43,433 nt of DNA from CALCKU01 sp964607445 (GTDB taxonomy: Bacteria > Pseudomonadota > Alphaproteobacteria > Caulobacterales > Maricaulaceae), in assembly GCA_964607445.1 (NCBI GenBank), contig CAZSKN010000022.1, positions 1-43,433 on the forward strand, in the 5' to 3' direction. Of the stretch, positions 17,744 to 26,774 are shown one piece after another; position 1 is the first letter of the stretch; the number at the start of each line of letters is the position of its first letter. The notes beneath the pieces are model-generated. The model had not been told where the DNA came from. It was given only the letters and a program-made list of their open reading frames with translations, and ran no database searches. Both the position numbers and the translations under genes were made by a program.

Positions 17744-17772
17744 TTGACGGCGGGCGAATCCGCGCGTATACG
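17744..17772 (+). promoter_or_regulatory. str operon promoter (TTGACG-N17-TATACG)
   Basis: TTGACG (17744-17749) and TATACG (17767-17772) are separated by exactly 17 bases. The discriminator after the -10 is G/C-rich (GCGCCTCG), a feature associated with growth-rate and ppGpp control of ribosomal promoters. Transcription would start near 17779, leaving a leader of about 190 bases before rpsL. The match is strong; use in the cell is inferred. Confidence 0.7.
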
Positions 17773-17893
17773 GCGCCTCGTTAATGAGATTGCTGTCTGC
17801 GGGTGCCGTAGAAACCTATCTTACGACGATAAAAGGAACATTTGATCGCATTTTTCGCGTGGATGACGCGAAAGAAGTGGTTTTGTTGCAAAT

Positions 17894-17964
17894 AACCTGC
17901 CTTTTTCCCGATGAGGAAGACGCTGGGCGGGCTGTTTGCTTTTTGTGCAGGAAAAGGTCTGGTT
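17894..17964 (+). promoter_or_regulatory. Possible RNA helix covering the rpsL ribosome binding site
   Basis: CCTTTTTCC (17900-17908) is complementary, with one bulged U, to GGAAAAGG (17950-17957), the ribosome binding site of rpsL. The pairing is extended by AACC (17894-17897) with GGTT (17961-17964), next to the start codon at 17967. Such a helix could hide the start site and allow translational control of the str operon. This is a prediction by eye. Confidence 0.4.
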
Positions 17965-17966
17965 TT

Positions 17967-18338
17967 ATGCCAACTATTCAACAATTGATCCGGAAGCCCC
18001 GGAAGGACAAACGTAAGCGGAACAAGGTTCCGGCGCTCGAAGCCTGCCCGCAAAAGCGCGGCGTGTGTACGCGTGTGTATACGACAACACCGAAAAAGCC
18101 GAATTCGGCCCTTCGGAAAGTGGCTAAGGTGCGTTTGACAAATGGATTTGAGGTTCTCTCATATATTCCGGGTGAGGGCCATAATCTGCAAGAGCATAGT
18201 GTGGTTTTGATCCGTGGCGGTCGTGTGAAAGACTTGCCCGGTGTGCGTTATCACGTTCTGCGAGGCGTTCTGGATACACAGGGTGTGAAAGATCGTAAGC
18301 AACGTCGTTCGAAATACGGCGCCAAGCGACCTAAGTAA
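17967..18338 (+). CDS. rpsL: 30S ribosomal protein S12
   Basis: A 123-residue protein of standard length. It begins MPTIQQLIRKPRK and contains TTTPKKPNSALRKVAKVRL (about residues 40-58), with Lys43 in the wild-type, streptomycin-sensitive form. RGGRVKDLPGVRYH (about 84-97) is the second decoding-centre segment and contains the Asp that RimO modifies in many bacteria. S12 monitors codon-anticodon pairing. I chose the ATG at 17967, which gives the exact family N-terminus; a frame open from 17784 lies in the leader. It is first in the str operon, with rpsG 26 bases downstream. Confidence 0.96.
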   Translation: MPTIQQLIRKPRKDKRKRNKVPALEACPQKRGVCTRVYTTTPKKPNSALRKVAKVRLTNGFEVLSYIPGEGHNLQEHSVVLIRGGRVKDLPGVRYHVLRGVLDTQGVKDRKQRRSKYGAKRPK

Positions 18339-18364
18339 CCGGTCCGAGATAAGGAAGATAGAAG

Positions 18365-18835
18365 ATGTCACGTCGTCACCGCGCCGAAAAACGCGAGATT
18401 TTACCGGATCCGAAGTTTGGAGATCTTGTATTGTCCAAGTTTATGAATGCCATCATGCTTGATGGTAAGAAATCTAATGCCGAAAAGATTGTATATGGGG
18501 CTTTGGATATTGTTGAGGAGAAGGCCAAGACAGAGCCTATTCGGGTTTTTCATGACGCGCTCGAGAATATTAAGCCTGCTGTAGAGGTGCGTTCACGTCG
18601 TGTCGGCGGGGCGACCTATCAGGTCCCTGTTGAAGTGCGTACCGAGCGTCGTCAGGCTTTGGCTATCCGCTGGTTGGTTTCAGCCTCGCGTAGTCGCAAT
18701 GAAAACACAATGCGCGAGCGTTTGGCGGGTGAATTGATGGATGCGTCAAATAATCGGGGTGCAGCCGTTAAAAAGCGCGAAGATACGCACCGTATGGCGG
18801 AAGCCAACCGGGCCTTTTCGCATTACCGCTGGTAG
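18365..18835 (+). CDS. rpsG: 30S ribosomal protein S7
   Basis: A 156-residue protein of family length. It opens MSRRHRAEKREILPDPKFGD and contains FMNAIMLDGKKSNAEKIVYGA (signature region, about residues 26-46) and a basic C-terminal end NRAFSHYRW. S7 starts assembly of the 30S head by binding 16S rRNA and contacts tRNA near the E site. It is second in the str operon, 26 bases after rpsL and 21 bases before fusA. The ribosome binding site is AAGGAAG. Confidence 0.96.
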   Translation: MSRRHRAEKREILPDPKFGDLVLSKFMNAIMLDGKKSNAEKIVYGALDIVEEKAKTEPIRVFHDALENIKPAVEVRSRRVGGATYQVPVEVRTERRQALAIRWLVSASRSRNENTMRERLAGELMDASNNRGAAVKKREDTHRMAEANRAFSHYRW

Positions 18836-18856
18836 TCAGGATTTAAGAGCAAGATT

Positions 18857-20941
18857 ATGGCACGCGAATATAAACTCGAAGATTACCGGAATTTTGGTAT
18901 TATGGCGCATATTGATGCGGGTAAAACGACCTGCACAGAGCGCATTCTCTATTATACGGGAAAAAACCACAAAATCGCCGAAGTCCATGACGGGGCGGCG
19001 ACGATGGATTGGATGGAGCAGGAGCAAGAGCGCGGTATTACTATTACGTCGGCGGCGACGACCTGTTTTTGGGCGGGTAAGCGTCTGAATATTATTGATA
19101 CGCCGGGTCACGTTGATTTTACCATTGAAGTTGAGCGCTCCTTGCGGGTTCTGGATGGCGCGGTTGCGCTTCTAGATGCCAATGCGGGTGTTGAGCCGCA
19201 AACAGAAACGGTTTGGCGTCAGGCGGATAAATATAATGTTCCGCGCATGATCTTCATTAATAAAATGGATAAGATTGGTGCGGATTTTTACGCCTCTGTC
19301 CAGTCTGTTAAAGATCGTCTGGGTGGAAACGCGCTTGAGATGCAATTGCCTATCGGGTCTGAGGATCAGTTCAAAGGTGTTGTCGATCTGGTTAAGAATT
19401 GTGCCTATGTTTGGGCTGATGATGCCGATTTGGGTGCGAAGTTCGAAACGATCGATATTCCAGACGATATGGCGGATAAGGCGGCGGAATATCGCGAGGC
19501 CTTGATCGAGGCTGTCGCCGAGATGGACGACGCGGTTATGGAGGCTTATTTTGAGGGCACAATGCCGGCGGTTGAAACTATTCAGCGTCTTGTGCGCGAG
19601 GCAACGATAGCGGGCAAGGTTGTCCCTGTTTTCTGTGGTACGGCGTTCAAAAACAAGGGTGTGCAGCCTTTATTGGATGCGGTTGTGGCCTATTTGCCAA
19701 GCCCGCTCGATATTGCAGCTATTAAAGGTATTGATGGTAAGACGGGCGAGGAAACAACCCGTCCGGCTTCTGATGATCAGCCGCTCTCTATGTTGGCGTT
19801 TAAAATCATGAATGATAAATTTGTCGGCACGCTGACATTTTGCCGTATCTATTCCGGTAAGCTTGAAACGGGCACAACATTGCTCAACTCGGTAAAGGAA
19901 CGCAAAGAGCGCGTCGGTCGGATGATGATGATGCATTCTAATGACCGGGAAGATATCCAAGAGGCTTATGCGGGTGATATTATTGCGGTTGCGGGTCTAA
20001 AAGGCTCGACCACAGGTGATACTTTATGTGATCAAAATGCGCCGGTAATTCTGGAGCGTATGGAGTTTCCGGACCCGGTTATCGAAATTGCCGTTGAGCC
20101 GAAATCCAAGGCGGATCAGGAAAAGCTGGGTATCGGGCTTCAGCGTCTTGCGGCCGAAGACCCGTCCTTCCGCGTGTCGACTGATATGGAGTCAGGTCAA
20201 ACGATTATGGCGGGTATGGGGGAGTTGCATCTGGATATTCTGGTCGATCGTTTGAAGCGCGAATTTGGCGTTGAGGCCAATATTGGTCAGCCGCAAGTGG
20301 CTTACCGCGAAGCTTTGGCGGCGCCTGTGGATATTGATTATACGCATAAGAAGCAATCTGGCGGGTCAGGTCAGTTTGGCCGTGTTAAAATCCACTTCAC
20401 ACCGCTTGAGCCGGGGTCTGGTTTTGAGTTCGAGAGTAAGGTCGTCGGTGGTAATGTGCCGAAGGAATATATTCCGGGTGTCGAGAAGGGTATTCGTACT
20501 ATGTCTGAAACAGGTCTTTTGGCCGGTTTCCCTGTGATCGACTTTAGAGCCGAGCTTTATGACGGGGCTTATCATGATGTTGACTCCTCTGTTATGGCCT
20601 TTGAAATTGCGGCGCGCGCGGCGTTCCGTCAGATCAAGGTCGAGGGTAAGTTAAAGCTACTTGAGCCGATCATGAAGGTCGAGGTTGTGACTCCTGATGA
20701 ATATATGGGCGATGTGATCGGTGATCTTAACTCGCGGCGCGGGATGATCGAGGGTACTGAAATGCGCGGCAATGCAAATGTTGTGAATTCAATGGTGCCT
20801 CTGGCCAATATGTTTGGTTATGTGAATGATCTACGGTCTAAAACGCAAGGTCGCGCGCAGTTTACAATGACATTTGATCACTATGCTGCTACACCACAAG
20901 CGGTTGCAGATGAAGTAATTTCAAAGCAGGGCGGCGCGTAA
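18857..20941 (+). CDS. fusA: Elongation factor G
   Basis: A 694-residue translational GTPase of normal length. The G domain shows AHIDAGKTT (P-loop, about residues 17-25), RGITITSAATT (switch I), DTPGHVDFT (switch II) and NKMDK (G4). The C-terminal domains include GMGELHLDILVDRLKREFGV and the domain IV segment ending GGNVPKEYIPGVEKGI. EF-G drives translocation and, with RRF, ribosome recycling. It is third in the str operon, followed by tuf after 51 bases. A 7-bp hairpin spans its stop codon. Confidence 0.97.
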   Translation: MAREYKLEDYRNFGIMAHIDAGKTTCTERILYYTGKNHKIAEVHDGAATMDWMEQEQERGITITSAATTCFWAGKRLNIIDTPGHVDFTIEVERSLRVLDGAVALLDANAGVEPQTETVWRQADKYNVPRMIFINKMDKIGADFYASVQSVKDRLGGNALEMQLPIGSEDQFKGVVDLVKNCAYVWADDADLGAKFETIDIPDDMADKAAEYREALIEAVAEMDDAVMEAYFEGTMPAVETIQRLVREATIAGKVVPVFCGTAFKNKGVQPLLDAVVAYLPSPLDIAAIKGIDGKTGEETTRPASDDQPLSMLAFKIMNDKFVGTLTFCRIYSGKLETGTTLLNSVKERKERVGRMMMMHSNDREDIQEAYAGDIIAVAGLKGSTTGDTLCDQNAPVILERMEFPDPVIEIAVEPKSKADQEKLGIGLQRLAAEDPSFRVSTDMESGQTIMAGMGELHLDILVDRLKREFGVEANIGQPQVAYREALAAPVDIDYTHKKQSGGSGQFGRVKIHFTPLEPGSGFEFESKVVGGNVPKEYIPGVEKGIRTMSETGLLAGFPVIDFRAELYDGAYHDVDSSVMAFEIAARAAFRQIKVEGKLKLLEPIMKVEVVTPDEYMGDVIGDLNSRRGMIEGTEMRGNANVVNSMVPLANMFGYVNDLRSKTQGRAQFTMTFDHYAATPQAVADEVISKQGGA

Positions 20942-20952
20942 GCGACGCCCTG
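20927..20952 (+). other. Hairpin spanning the fusA stop codon
   Basis: CAGGGCG (20927-20933) pairs with CGCCCTG (20946-20952) around 12 bases that contain the fusA stop. ATTAGTTTTT follows, with a T-run too far away and too short for a clear terminator. It may cause partial termination or mRNA processing between fusA and tuf. Confidence 0.35.
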
Positions 20953-20992
20953 AATTAGTTTTTAACTCCAATAAGAAGTACGGAGAGCTAAA

Positions 20993-22168
<1,176 letters not shown>

Positions 22169-22174
22169 GTTGCA

Positions 22175-22196
22175 TCAGCGCCCGTTCGGGCTCTGA
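22175..22196 (+). other. Hairpin between tuf and rpsJ
   Basis: TCAG-C-GCCC (22175-22183) can pair with GGGC-T-CTGA (22188-22196) around the loop GTTC, with one mismatch. No T-run follows. It sits 7 bases after the tuf stop and may separate the str and S10 parts of the transcript. Confidence 0.35.
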
Positions 22197-22234
22197 GAAC
22201 TATTGTTTGAAAGCGTAAGAATTAGGTCCCTATT

Positions 22235-22549
22235 ATGGAACGTCAAAATATTCGCATTCGGCTAAAAGCCTTTGATCACCGTATTCTGGATAATTCCACG
22301 GCGGAGATTGTGTCGACTGCCAAGCGCACGGGCGCAACGGTCAGAGGTCCTATACCGCTGCCAACACGTATCGAAAAATTCACGGTGAACCGTTCGCCAC
22401 ATGTGAACAAAAAATCGCGTGAACAATTCGAAATCCGCACGCATAAGCGCATGCTGGATATTGTTGATCCGACCCCGCAAACCGTTGACGCGCTGATGAA
22501 GCTCGATTTGGCGGCGGGTGTTGATGTTGAAATAAAGCTGGGAGCCTAA
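22235..22549 (+). CDS. rpsJ: 30S ribosomal protein S10
   Basis: A 104-residue protein of family length. It has IRIRLKAFDHRILDNS near the N-terminus and the signature region PLPTRIEKFTVNRSPHVNKK (about residues 41-60). S10 is a 30S head protein and, as NusE, pairs with NusB in antitermination and contacts NusG. It leads the S10 gene set. rplC starts two bases after its stop. Confidence 0.96.
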   Translation: MERQNIRIRLKAFDHRILDNSTAEIVSTAKRTGATVRGPIPLPTRIEKFTVNRSPHVNKKSREQFEIRTHKRMLDIVDPTPQTVDALMKLDLAAGVDVEIKLGA

Positions 22550-22551
22550 AC

Positions 22552-23589
22552 ATGTTGCGCTCTGGTATTTTAACTAAAAAGCTTGGCATGACCCGGGTTT
22601 ATGACGAAACAGGCGCACATGTGCCTGTGACGGTGCTTTCACTTGAGGGGTGTCAGGTTGTCGCTCAAAAGACAGTGGATCGTGACGGCTATACCGCCTT
22701 GCAATTAGGGGCGGGTTCTGCAAAGCCCAAGCGCGTTTCCAAGGCTGAGCGTGAGCGTTTTGCCAAGGCGAATGTTACGCCGAAAATGAAGCTTGTCGAA
22801 TTTCGTGTTGATGCGGGTAATGAAATTGAAGTTGGCGCGCAAATGCTGGCCGATCATTTTGTTCCGGGCCAAAAGATCGATGCCTCTGGCATAACTGTCG
22901 GTAAAGGTTTTGCCGGAGCGATGAAGCGTCATAATTTTGGCGGTCTTCGCGCAACACATGGTGTGTCGATCTCGCATAGATCACACGGCTCTACGGGGCA
23001 GTGTCAGGATCCGGGTAAAGTGTTTAAAGGCAAGAAAATGGCCGGCCATATGGGGGCTGTGCGTCGCACGGTTCAAAATCTGGAAATTGCACGGGTTGAT
23101 GCTGAAGAAGGTCTTGTGCTTGTACGCGGCGCTGTGCCGGGTGCCAAAGGTGCCTGGGTCGAAATTCGCGATGCGGTCAAAGGTGTTAAAGCTGATGATC
23201 TGCCGACGCCGGGTAAATTTCGCGCCGCGGCAGATGTGAAAACGACATCTGACAAAGCTGAAAGTAAAGCGCCAGCTAAATCGGCTGGGGGTGATAAGGC
23301 GGCGTCATCTGATTTCATAGACGCGATTATTCTGGTCGACGGTATTGGGCCCAAGGGCGAGCAAGCTCTAGCAGATGCCGGTGTCACCAAGCTCACCCAA
23401 TTGGTTGAGATGTCAGCCGATGACATCAAGGCTTTGGAAGAGACGATCGGTAAGCCCGGTATTGTGGCTAAAGAAGAGTGGATCGAGCAAGCCAAGGAAA
23501 TGATTGGTGGTGCGGAACCTCGGGCGCAAGTCGATAAAGATTTGGCCGCCAAAATGAAAAAAGCTGCCGCTAAAGGCGAGGAAGAATAG
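22552..23589 (+). CDS. rplC: 50S ribosomal protein L3 with C-terminal helix-hairpin-helix extension
   Basis: At 345 residues this L3 is far longer than the usual 205-260. Residues 1 to about 222 are ordinary L3, with HRSHGSTGQCQDPGKVFKGK in the loop that reaches the peptidyl transferase centre; Gln150 is the usual PrmB methylation position. Residues about 224-253 form an Ala/Lys/Ser/Asp linker. Residues about 254-319 look like a helix-hairpin-helix domain: IILVDGIGPKGEQALADAGV, then SADDIKALEE and EEWIEQAKEMI. The end (320-345) is charged. There is no frameshift, and the rplD start follows 2 bases after the stop. I recall similar tails on L21 of some alphaproteobacteria. The function of this domain is unknown. 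Confidence 0.93.
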   Translation: MLRSGILTKKLGMTRVYDETGAHVPVTVLSLEGCQVVAQKTVDRDGYTALQLGAGSAKPKRVSKAERERFAKANVTPKMKLVEFRVDAGNEIEVGAQMLADHFVPGQKIDASGITVGKGFAGAMKRHNFGGLRATHGVSISHRSHGSTGQCQDPGKVFKGKKMAGHMGAVRRTVQNLEIARVDAEEGLVLVRGAVPGAKGAWVEIRDAVKGVKADDLPTPGKFRAAADVKTTSDKAESKAPAKSAGGDKAASSDFIDAIILVDGIGPKGEQALADAGVTKLTQLVEMSADDIKALEETIGKPGIVAKEEWIEQAKEMIGGAEPRAQVDKDLAAKMKKAAAKGEEE

Positions 23590-23591
23590 TC

Positions 23592-24212
23592 ATGAAGATG
23601 GATGTTCAAACATTAGCCGCCAAAAAGTCGGGATCCGTTGATCTTGATGACGGCGTGTTCGGTCTTGAGCCGCGCAAAGATATTTTACACCGCATGGTGC
23701 GTTATCAATTGGCTAAACGCCAAGCCGGTACGCATAAAGTGCAAGAGCGCGGTGAGGTGTCCAAGACAACGAAACGGATTGGTCGCCAAAAAGGTGGCGG
23801 TACGGCGCGCCACGGTAACGGCTCTGTCTCGCAATTTCGCGGGGGGGCGAAGGCCCACGGCCCGCGCGTGCGTTCGCATGCTCATAATCTGCCCAAGAAG
23901 TTTCGGGCCTTGGCGATGAAACATGCCTTATCGGCCAAGATAACGGCGAAAGAGGTAATTGTGCTTGACGAGGCAGCGCTCAAAACGGCTAAAACGGCTG
24001 ATCTGCGTAAATCGCTGGAAAAATTAGGTGTCACCAATGGTCTGGTTGTCGGGGGCGTGGCGCTAGATGAAAATTTTGCCAAAGCCGCCCGGAATATTCC
24101 AAACCTCGACGTTCTGCCAAGTCAGGGCGCGAATGTATATGATATCCTTAAGCGTCACACACTTGTGTTGACGAAACAGGCTGTCCAAGATCTGGAGGCT
24201 CGTCTGAAATGA
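23592..24212 (+). CDS. rplD: 50S ribosomal protein L4
   Basis: A 206-residue protein of normal length. The extended loop that lines the exit tunnel is recognisable as KTTKRIGRQKGGGTARHGNG (about residues 58-77) followed by QFRGGAKAHGP. In E. coli L4 also represses the S10 operon, but no S10-type leader is evident here. It starts 2 bases after rplC, and its stop overlaps the rplW start by 4 bases (ATGA). Confidence 0.96.
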   Translation: MKMDVQTLAAKKSGSVDLDDGVFGLEPRKDILHRMVRYQLAKRQAGTHKVQERGEVSKTTKRIGRQKGGGTARHGNGSVSQFRGGAKAHGPRVRSHAHNLPKKFRALAMKHALSAKITAKEVIVLDEAALKTAKTADLRKSLEKLGVTNGLVVGGVALDENFAKAARNIPNLDVLPSQGANVYDILKRHTLVLTKQAVQDLEARLK

Positions 24213-24505
24213 GTGTGAGCGCCCGTCATTATGATTCAATTCTAAGTCCGGTCATTACCGAGAAAACCACTATTCTTTCCGAGAATAATCAGGTGGTTTT
24301 TGAAGTCCCTGTCACGGCAAGCAAGCCTGAAATCAAAGACGCTGTTGAAGCGTTGTTCGGTGTGTCAGTTATGGCCGTGAATACGATCAAGGTTAAAGGT
24401 AAAACCAAGCGCTTCCGCGGTATTCCCGGTCGTCGCAAGGATGTCAAAAAAGCTATCGTCACGCTTAAAGACGGTGACGAAATTGATATCGCAACTGGTC
24501 TATAG
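24209..24505 (+). CDS. rplW: 50S ribosomal protein L23
   Basis: A 98-residue protein of family length. It begins with ARHYDSILSPVITEKTT and has the conserved segment VMAVNTIKVKGKTKRFRG (about residues 54-71). L23 sits at the tunnel exit and is the docking site for trigger factor and SRP. It overlaps rplD by 4 bases (ATGA), which suggests translational coupling. rplB follows 11 bases later. Confidence 0.95.
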   Translation: MSVSARHYDSILSPVITEKTTILSENNQVVFEVPVTASKPEIKDAVEALFGVSVMAVNTIKVKGKTKRFRGIPGRRKDVKKAIVTLKDGDEIDIATGL

Positions 24506-24516
24506 GAAAACGCGAA

Positions 24517-25353
24517 ATGGCCTTAAAGACATTTAACCCCACAAGCCCGTCGCGGCGTCACCTTGTTCAGGTTGATCGTTCAGACCTCCATAAAGGGCGT
24601 CCTGAAAAGGCGCTGACCGAGGGGCTCACAAAAAAAGGTGGGCGTAATAATACCGGACGTATTACTATGCGTCGTCAAGGTGGAGGCCATAAGCGCCTTT
24701 ACCGTCAAGTCGATTTCAAGCGCGCTAAGCTTGATGTCGAAGCGACTGTATTGCGGTTGGAATATGATCCGAACCGGACGGCCTTTATTGCCTTGGTCGA
24801 GTATAAAGACCGCGAAAAAGCCTATATTCTAGCCCCGCAACGTCTTGCAGTCGGAGATGTTGTCATCTCGTCTGACAAGGCGGATGTGAAGCCGGGCAAT
24901 ACGATGCCTTTGCGGGTTATGCCGGTTGGAACGATAATTCATAATATCGAAATGAAGCCGGGTAAGGGCGGGCAGATCGCGCGGTCTGCCGGTACATATG
25001 CCCAACTTGTCGGGCGTGATGGCGGTTACGCCCAAATTCGTTTGAAGTCAGGCGAAATGCGTATGATCCATCAGTCGTGCAAGGCGACTGTGGGGGCGGT
25101 TTCAAACCCGGATCACATGAATATCAATCTGGGTAAGGCGGGTCGCAAGCGCTGGTTAGGTAAGCGTCCGCAAGTGCGCGGCGTGGCTATGAACCCGGTA
25201 GATCACCCGCATGGGGGTGGTGAAGGCCGAACCTCCGGCGGCCGTCACCCTGTGACGCCTTGGGGTAAGCCGACTAAGGGTGCGCGTACACGGTCTAATA
25301 AGGCCACTGACAAATTCATTATTCGTTCGCGTCATGCGAAGAAGAAACGATAG
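24517..25353 (+). CDS. rplB: 50S ribosomal protein L2
   Basis: A 278-residue protein of normal length. It has the N-terminal TPSRR-like block (here NPTSPSRRHLVQV), GRNNTGRITMRRQGGGHKRL (about residues 42-61), and the C-terminal signature VDHPHGGGEGRTSGGRHP, whose His lies near the peptidyl transferase centre. L2 binds 23S rRNA early in assembly and bridges the subunits. rpsS starts 12 bases downstream. Confidence 0.97.
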   Translation: MALKTFNPTSPSRRHLVQVDRSDLHKGRPEKALTEGLTKKGGRNNTGRITMRRQGGGHKRLYRQVDFKRAKLDVEATVLRLEYDPNRTAFIALVEYKDREKAYILAPQRLAVGDVVISSDKADVKPGNTMPLRVMPVGTIIHNIEMKPGKGGQIARSAGTYAQLVGRDGGYAQIRLKSGEMRMIHQSCKATVGAVSNPDHMNINLGKAGRKRWLGKRPQVRGVAMNPVDHPHGGGEGRTSGGRHPVTPWGKPTKGARTRSNKATDKFIIRSRHAKKKR

Positions 25354-25365
25354 GGAGCGCGGAAC

Positions 25366-25644
25366 ATGCCACGTTCAGTATGGAAAGGTCCGTTTGTTGA
25401 CGGATATTTGCTAAAGAAAGCTGCTGCTTCACATGAAGAAGGCCGCAGGAAGCCGATCAAGACATGGTCGCGCCGCTCGACGATTATGCCTAATTTTGTC
25501 GGCCTGACATTTCAGGTTCACAATGGTCAGAAATTTATTCCCGTCCTGATAGACGAGGATATGGTCGGTCATAAGCTTGGCGAATTTGCGCCGACGCGGA
25601 CTTATTATGGTCATACGGCTGATAAAAAAGCGAAGCGGGGCTAG
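25366..25644 (+). CDS. rpsS: 30S ribosomal protein S19
   Basis: A 92-residue protein of family length. It has PRSVWKGPFVDGYLLKKA at the N-terminus, TWSRRSTIMPNFVGLTF in the centre, and the signature GHKLGEFAPTRTYYGH (about residues 68-83). S19 forms a complex with S13 in the 30S head. rplV begins 2 bases after its stop. Confidence 0.96.
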   Translation: MPRSVWKGPFVDGYLLKKAAASHEEGRRKPIKTWSRRSTIMPNFVGLTFQVHNGQKFIPVLIDEDMVGHKLGEFAPTRTYYGHTADKKAKRG

Positions 25645-25646
25645 TT

Positions 25647-26027
25647 ATGGCGAAGTCAAAAAATCCACGCCGCGTGGCCGATAATGAAGCTATGGCGAAA
25701 TTGCGTATGATCCGCACGAGCCCGATCAAGTTAAATCTGGTTGCGCAAATGATCCGTGGTCAAAAAGTTGATAAGGCTCTGGCGGATCTGGAATTTTCGC
25801 GTAAGCGGATTTCAAACGAGGTCAAAAAATGCCTTGAGAGCGCAATTGCCAATGCTGAAAATAACCACGATCTTGACATTGATAGCTTGGTTGTGGCGGA
25901 AGCCTATGTCGGCAAAAATCTGGTTATGAAGCGCTTTAGAGCGCGGGCACGGGGTCGGGGTGCGCGTATCCTAAAGCCGTTTTCAGAGCTTACGATTGTT
26001 GTGCGTGAAGTTGAGGAGGCCGCGTAA
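25647..26027 (+). CDS. rplV: 50S ribosomal protein L22
   Basis: A 126-residue protein of normal length for alphaproteobacteria. It has MIRTSPIKLNLVAQMIRG near the N-terminus. The long beta-hairpin that reaches into the exit tunnel is at about residues 92-110 (MKRFRARARGRGARILKPFS). This is the region where macrolide resistance changes occur in other bacteria, and it looks wild type. It overlaps rpsC by one base (TAATG). Confidence 0.96.
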   Translation: MAKSKNPRRVADNEAMAKLRMIRTSPIKLNLVAQMIRGQKVDKALADLEFSRKRISNEVKKCLESAIANAENNHDLDIDSLVVAEAYVGKNLVMKRFRARARGRGARILKPFSELTIVVREVEEAA

Positions 26028-26758
26028 TGGGTCAGAAGGTTAATCCAATCGGTTTGCGTCTGGGTATCAACCGGACGTGGGAGTCTCGCTGGTACGCCAA
26101 TACGGCTGAGTATGGCGATCTCTTGCATCAGGATTTGGCTATTCGTAATTTTCTGTTCGAAGAGTTGAAAAATGCGTCTGTGGCGCGGATTACGATTGAG
26201 CGTCCACACAAGAAATGCCGGATTACAATCTACACGGCGCGTCCGGGGGTTGTGATTGGTAAAAAGGGCGGCGACATCGAGAAGCTGCGTAAAAAAGTTG
26301 CGGAAATGGTCGACGGCGAAGTCTTTATCAATCTGATAGAAGTCCGGAAGCCCGAGATCGACGCCAATCTTGTCGCCGAAGGCATCGCCCAGCAATTAGA
26401 GCGCCGGGTGTCTTTCCGCCGGGCGATGAAGCGGTCTATGCAGTCGGCCATGCGTATGGGCGCTGTCGGGTGTAAAATCAAACTTGGGGGTCGTCTTGGC
26501 GGTGCTGAAATCGCGCGTGACGAGCAATACCAAGAAGGCTCTGTGCCCTTGCACACACTTCGCGCCGATATTGATTACGGGACAGCGCGTGCGCTGACCG
26601 CTATGGGGATTATCGGGATTAAAGTTTGGATTAATAAGGGCGAGATCATGGAACATGATCCCTATGCTCAGGAAAAGCGTATGCAAAATCAGGGTAATGA
26701 TGGCCCGCGTGGTGGAGGTCGTGATCGTGATCGCCGCCCGGCACGCGCCAGTAATTAG
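26027..26758 (+). CDS. rpsC: 30S ribosomal protein S3
   Basis: A 243-residue protein. It opens MGQKVNPIGLRLGINRTWES. The KH domain has the GxxG loop in VVIGKKGGDIEKLRKKV (about residues 75-91). The C-terminal S3 domain contains GRLGGAEIARDEQYQEG. The last 25 or so residues are a disordered Arg/Gly/Asp tail (RGGGRDRDRRPARA), commonly seen in alphaproteobacteria. S3 lines the mRNA entry channel. It overlaps rplV by one base. Confidence 0.96.
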   Translation: MGQKVNPIGLRLGINRTWESRWYANTAEYGDLLHQDLAIRNFLFEELKNASVARITIERPHKKCRITIYTARPGVVIGKKGGDIEKLRKKVAEMVDGEVFINLIEVRKPEIDANLVAEGIAQQLERRVSFRRAMKRSMQSAMRMGAVGCKIKLGGRLGGAEIARDEQYQEGSVPLHTLRADIDYGTARALTAMGIIGIKVWINKGEIMEHDPYAQEKRMQNQGNDGPRGGGRDRDRRPARASN

Positions 26759-26774
26759 GTAGAGGCTAAAAGCA

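Larger units (their letters stand above)
17663..17966 (+). other. Intergenic region carrying the str operon promoter and leader
   Basis: These 304 bases between the dipeptidase and rpsL contain no convincing gene. They hold the promoter at 17744-17772, a hairpin TTTCGCGT/ACGCGAAA (17853-17860 with 17866-17873), and a possible helix over the rpsL ribosome binding site. I see no clear intrinsic terminator for the dipeptidase gene. Confidence 0.7.

Noticed and set aside
17784..17966. N-terminal extension of S12, because the frame is open upstream of rpsL
   Set aside because: The added residues match nothing in S12. The standard N-terminus MPTIQQL begins at 17967 behind a good ribosome binding site, and the region lies downstream of the promoter as leader.
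17911..17988. A 25-codon upstream open frame (ATG 17911) overlapping rpsL
   Set aside because: It has no ribosome binding site, and its length and composition are compatible with chance.
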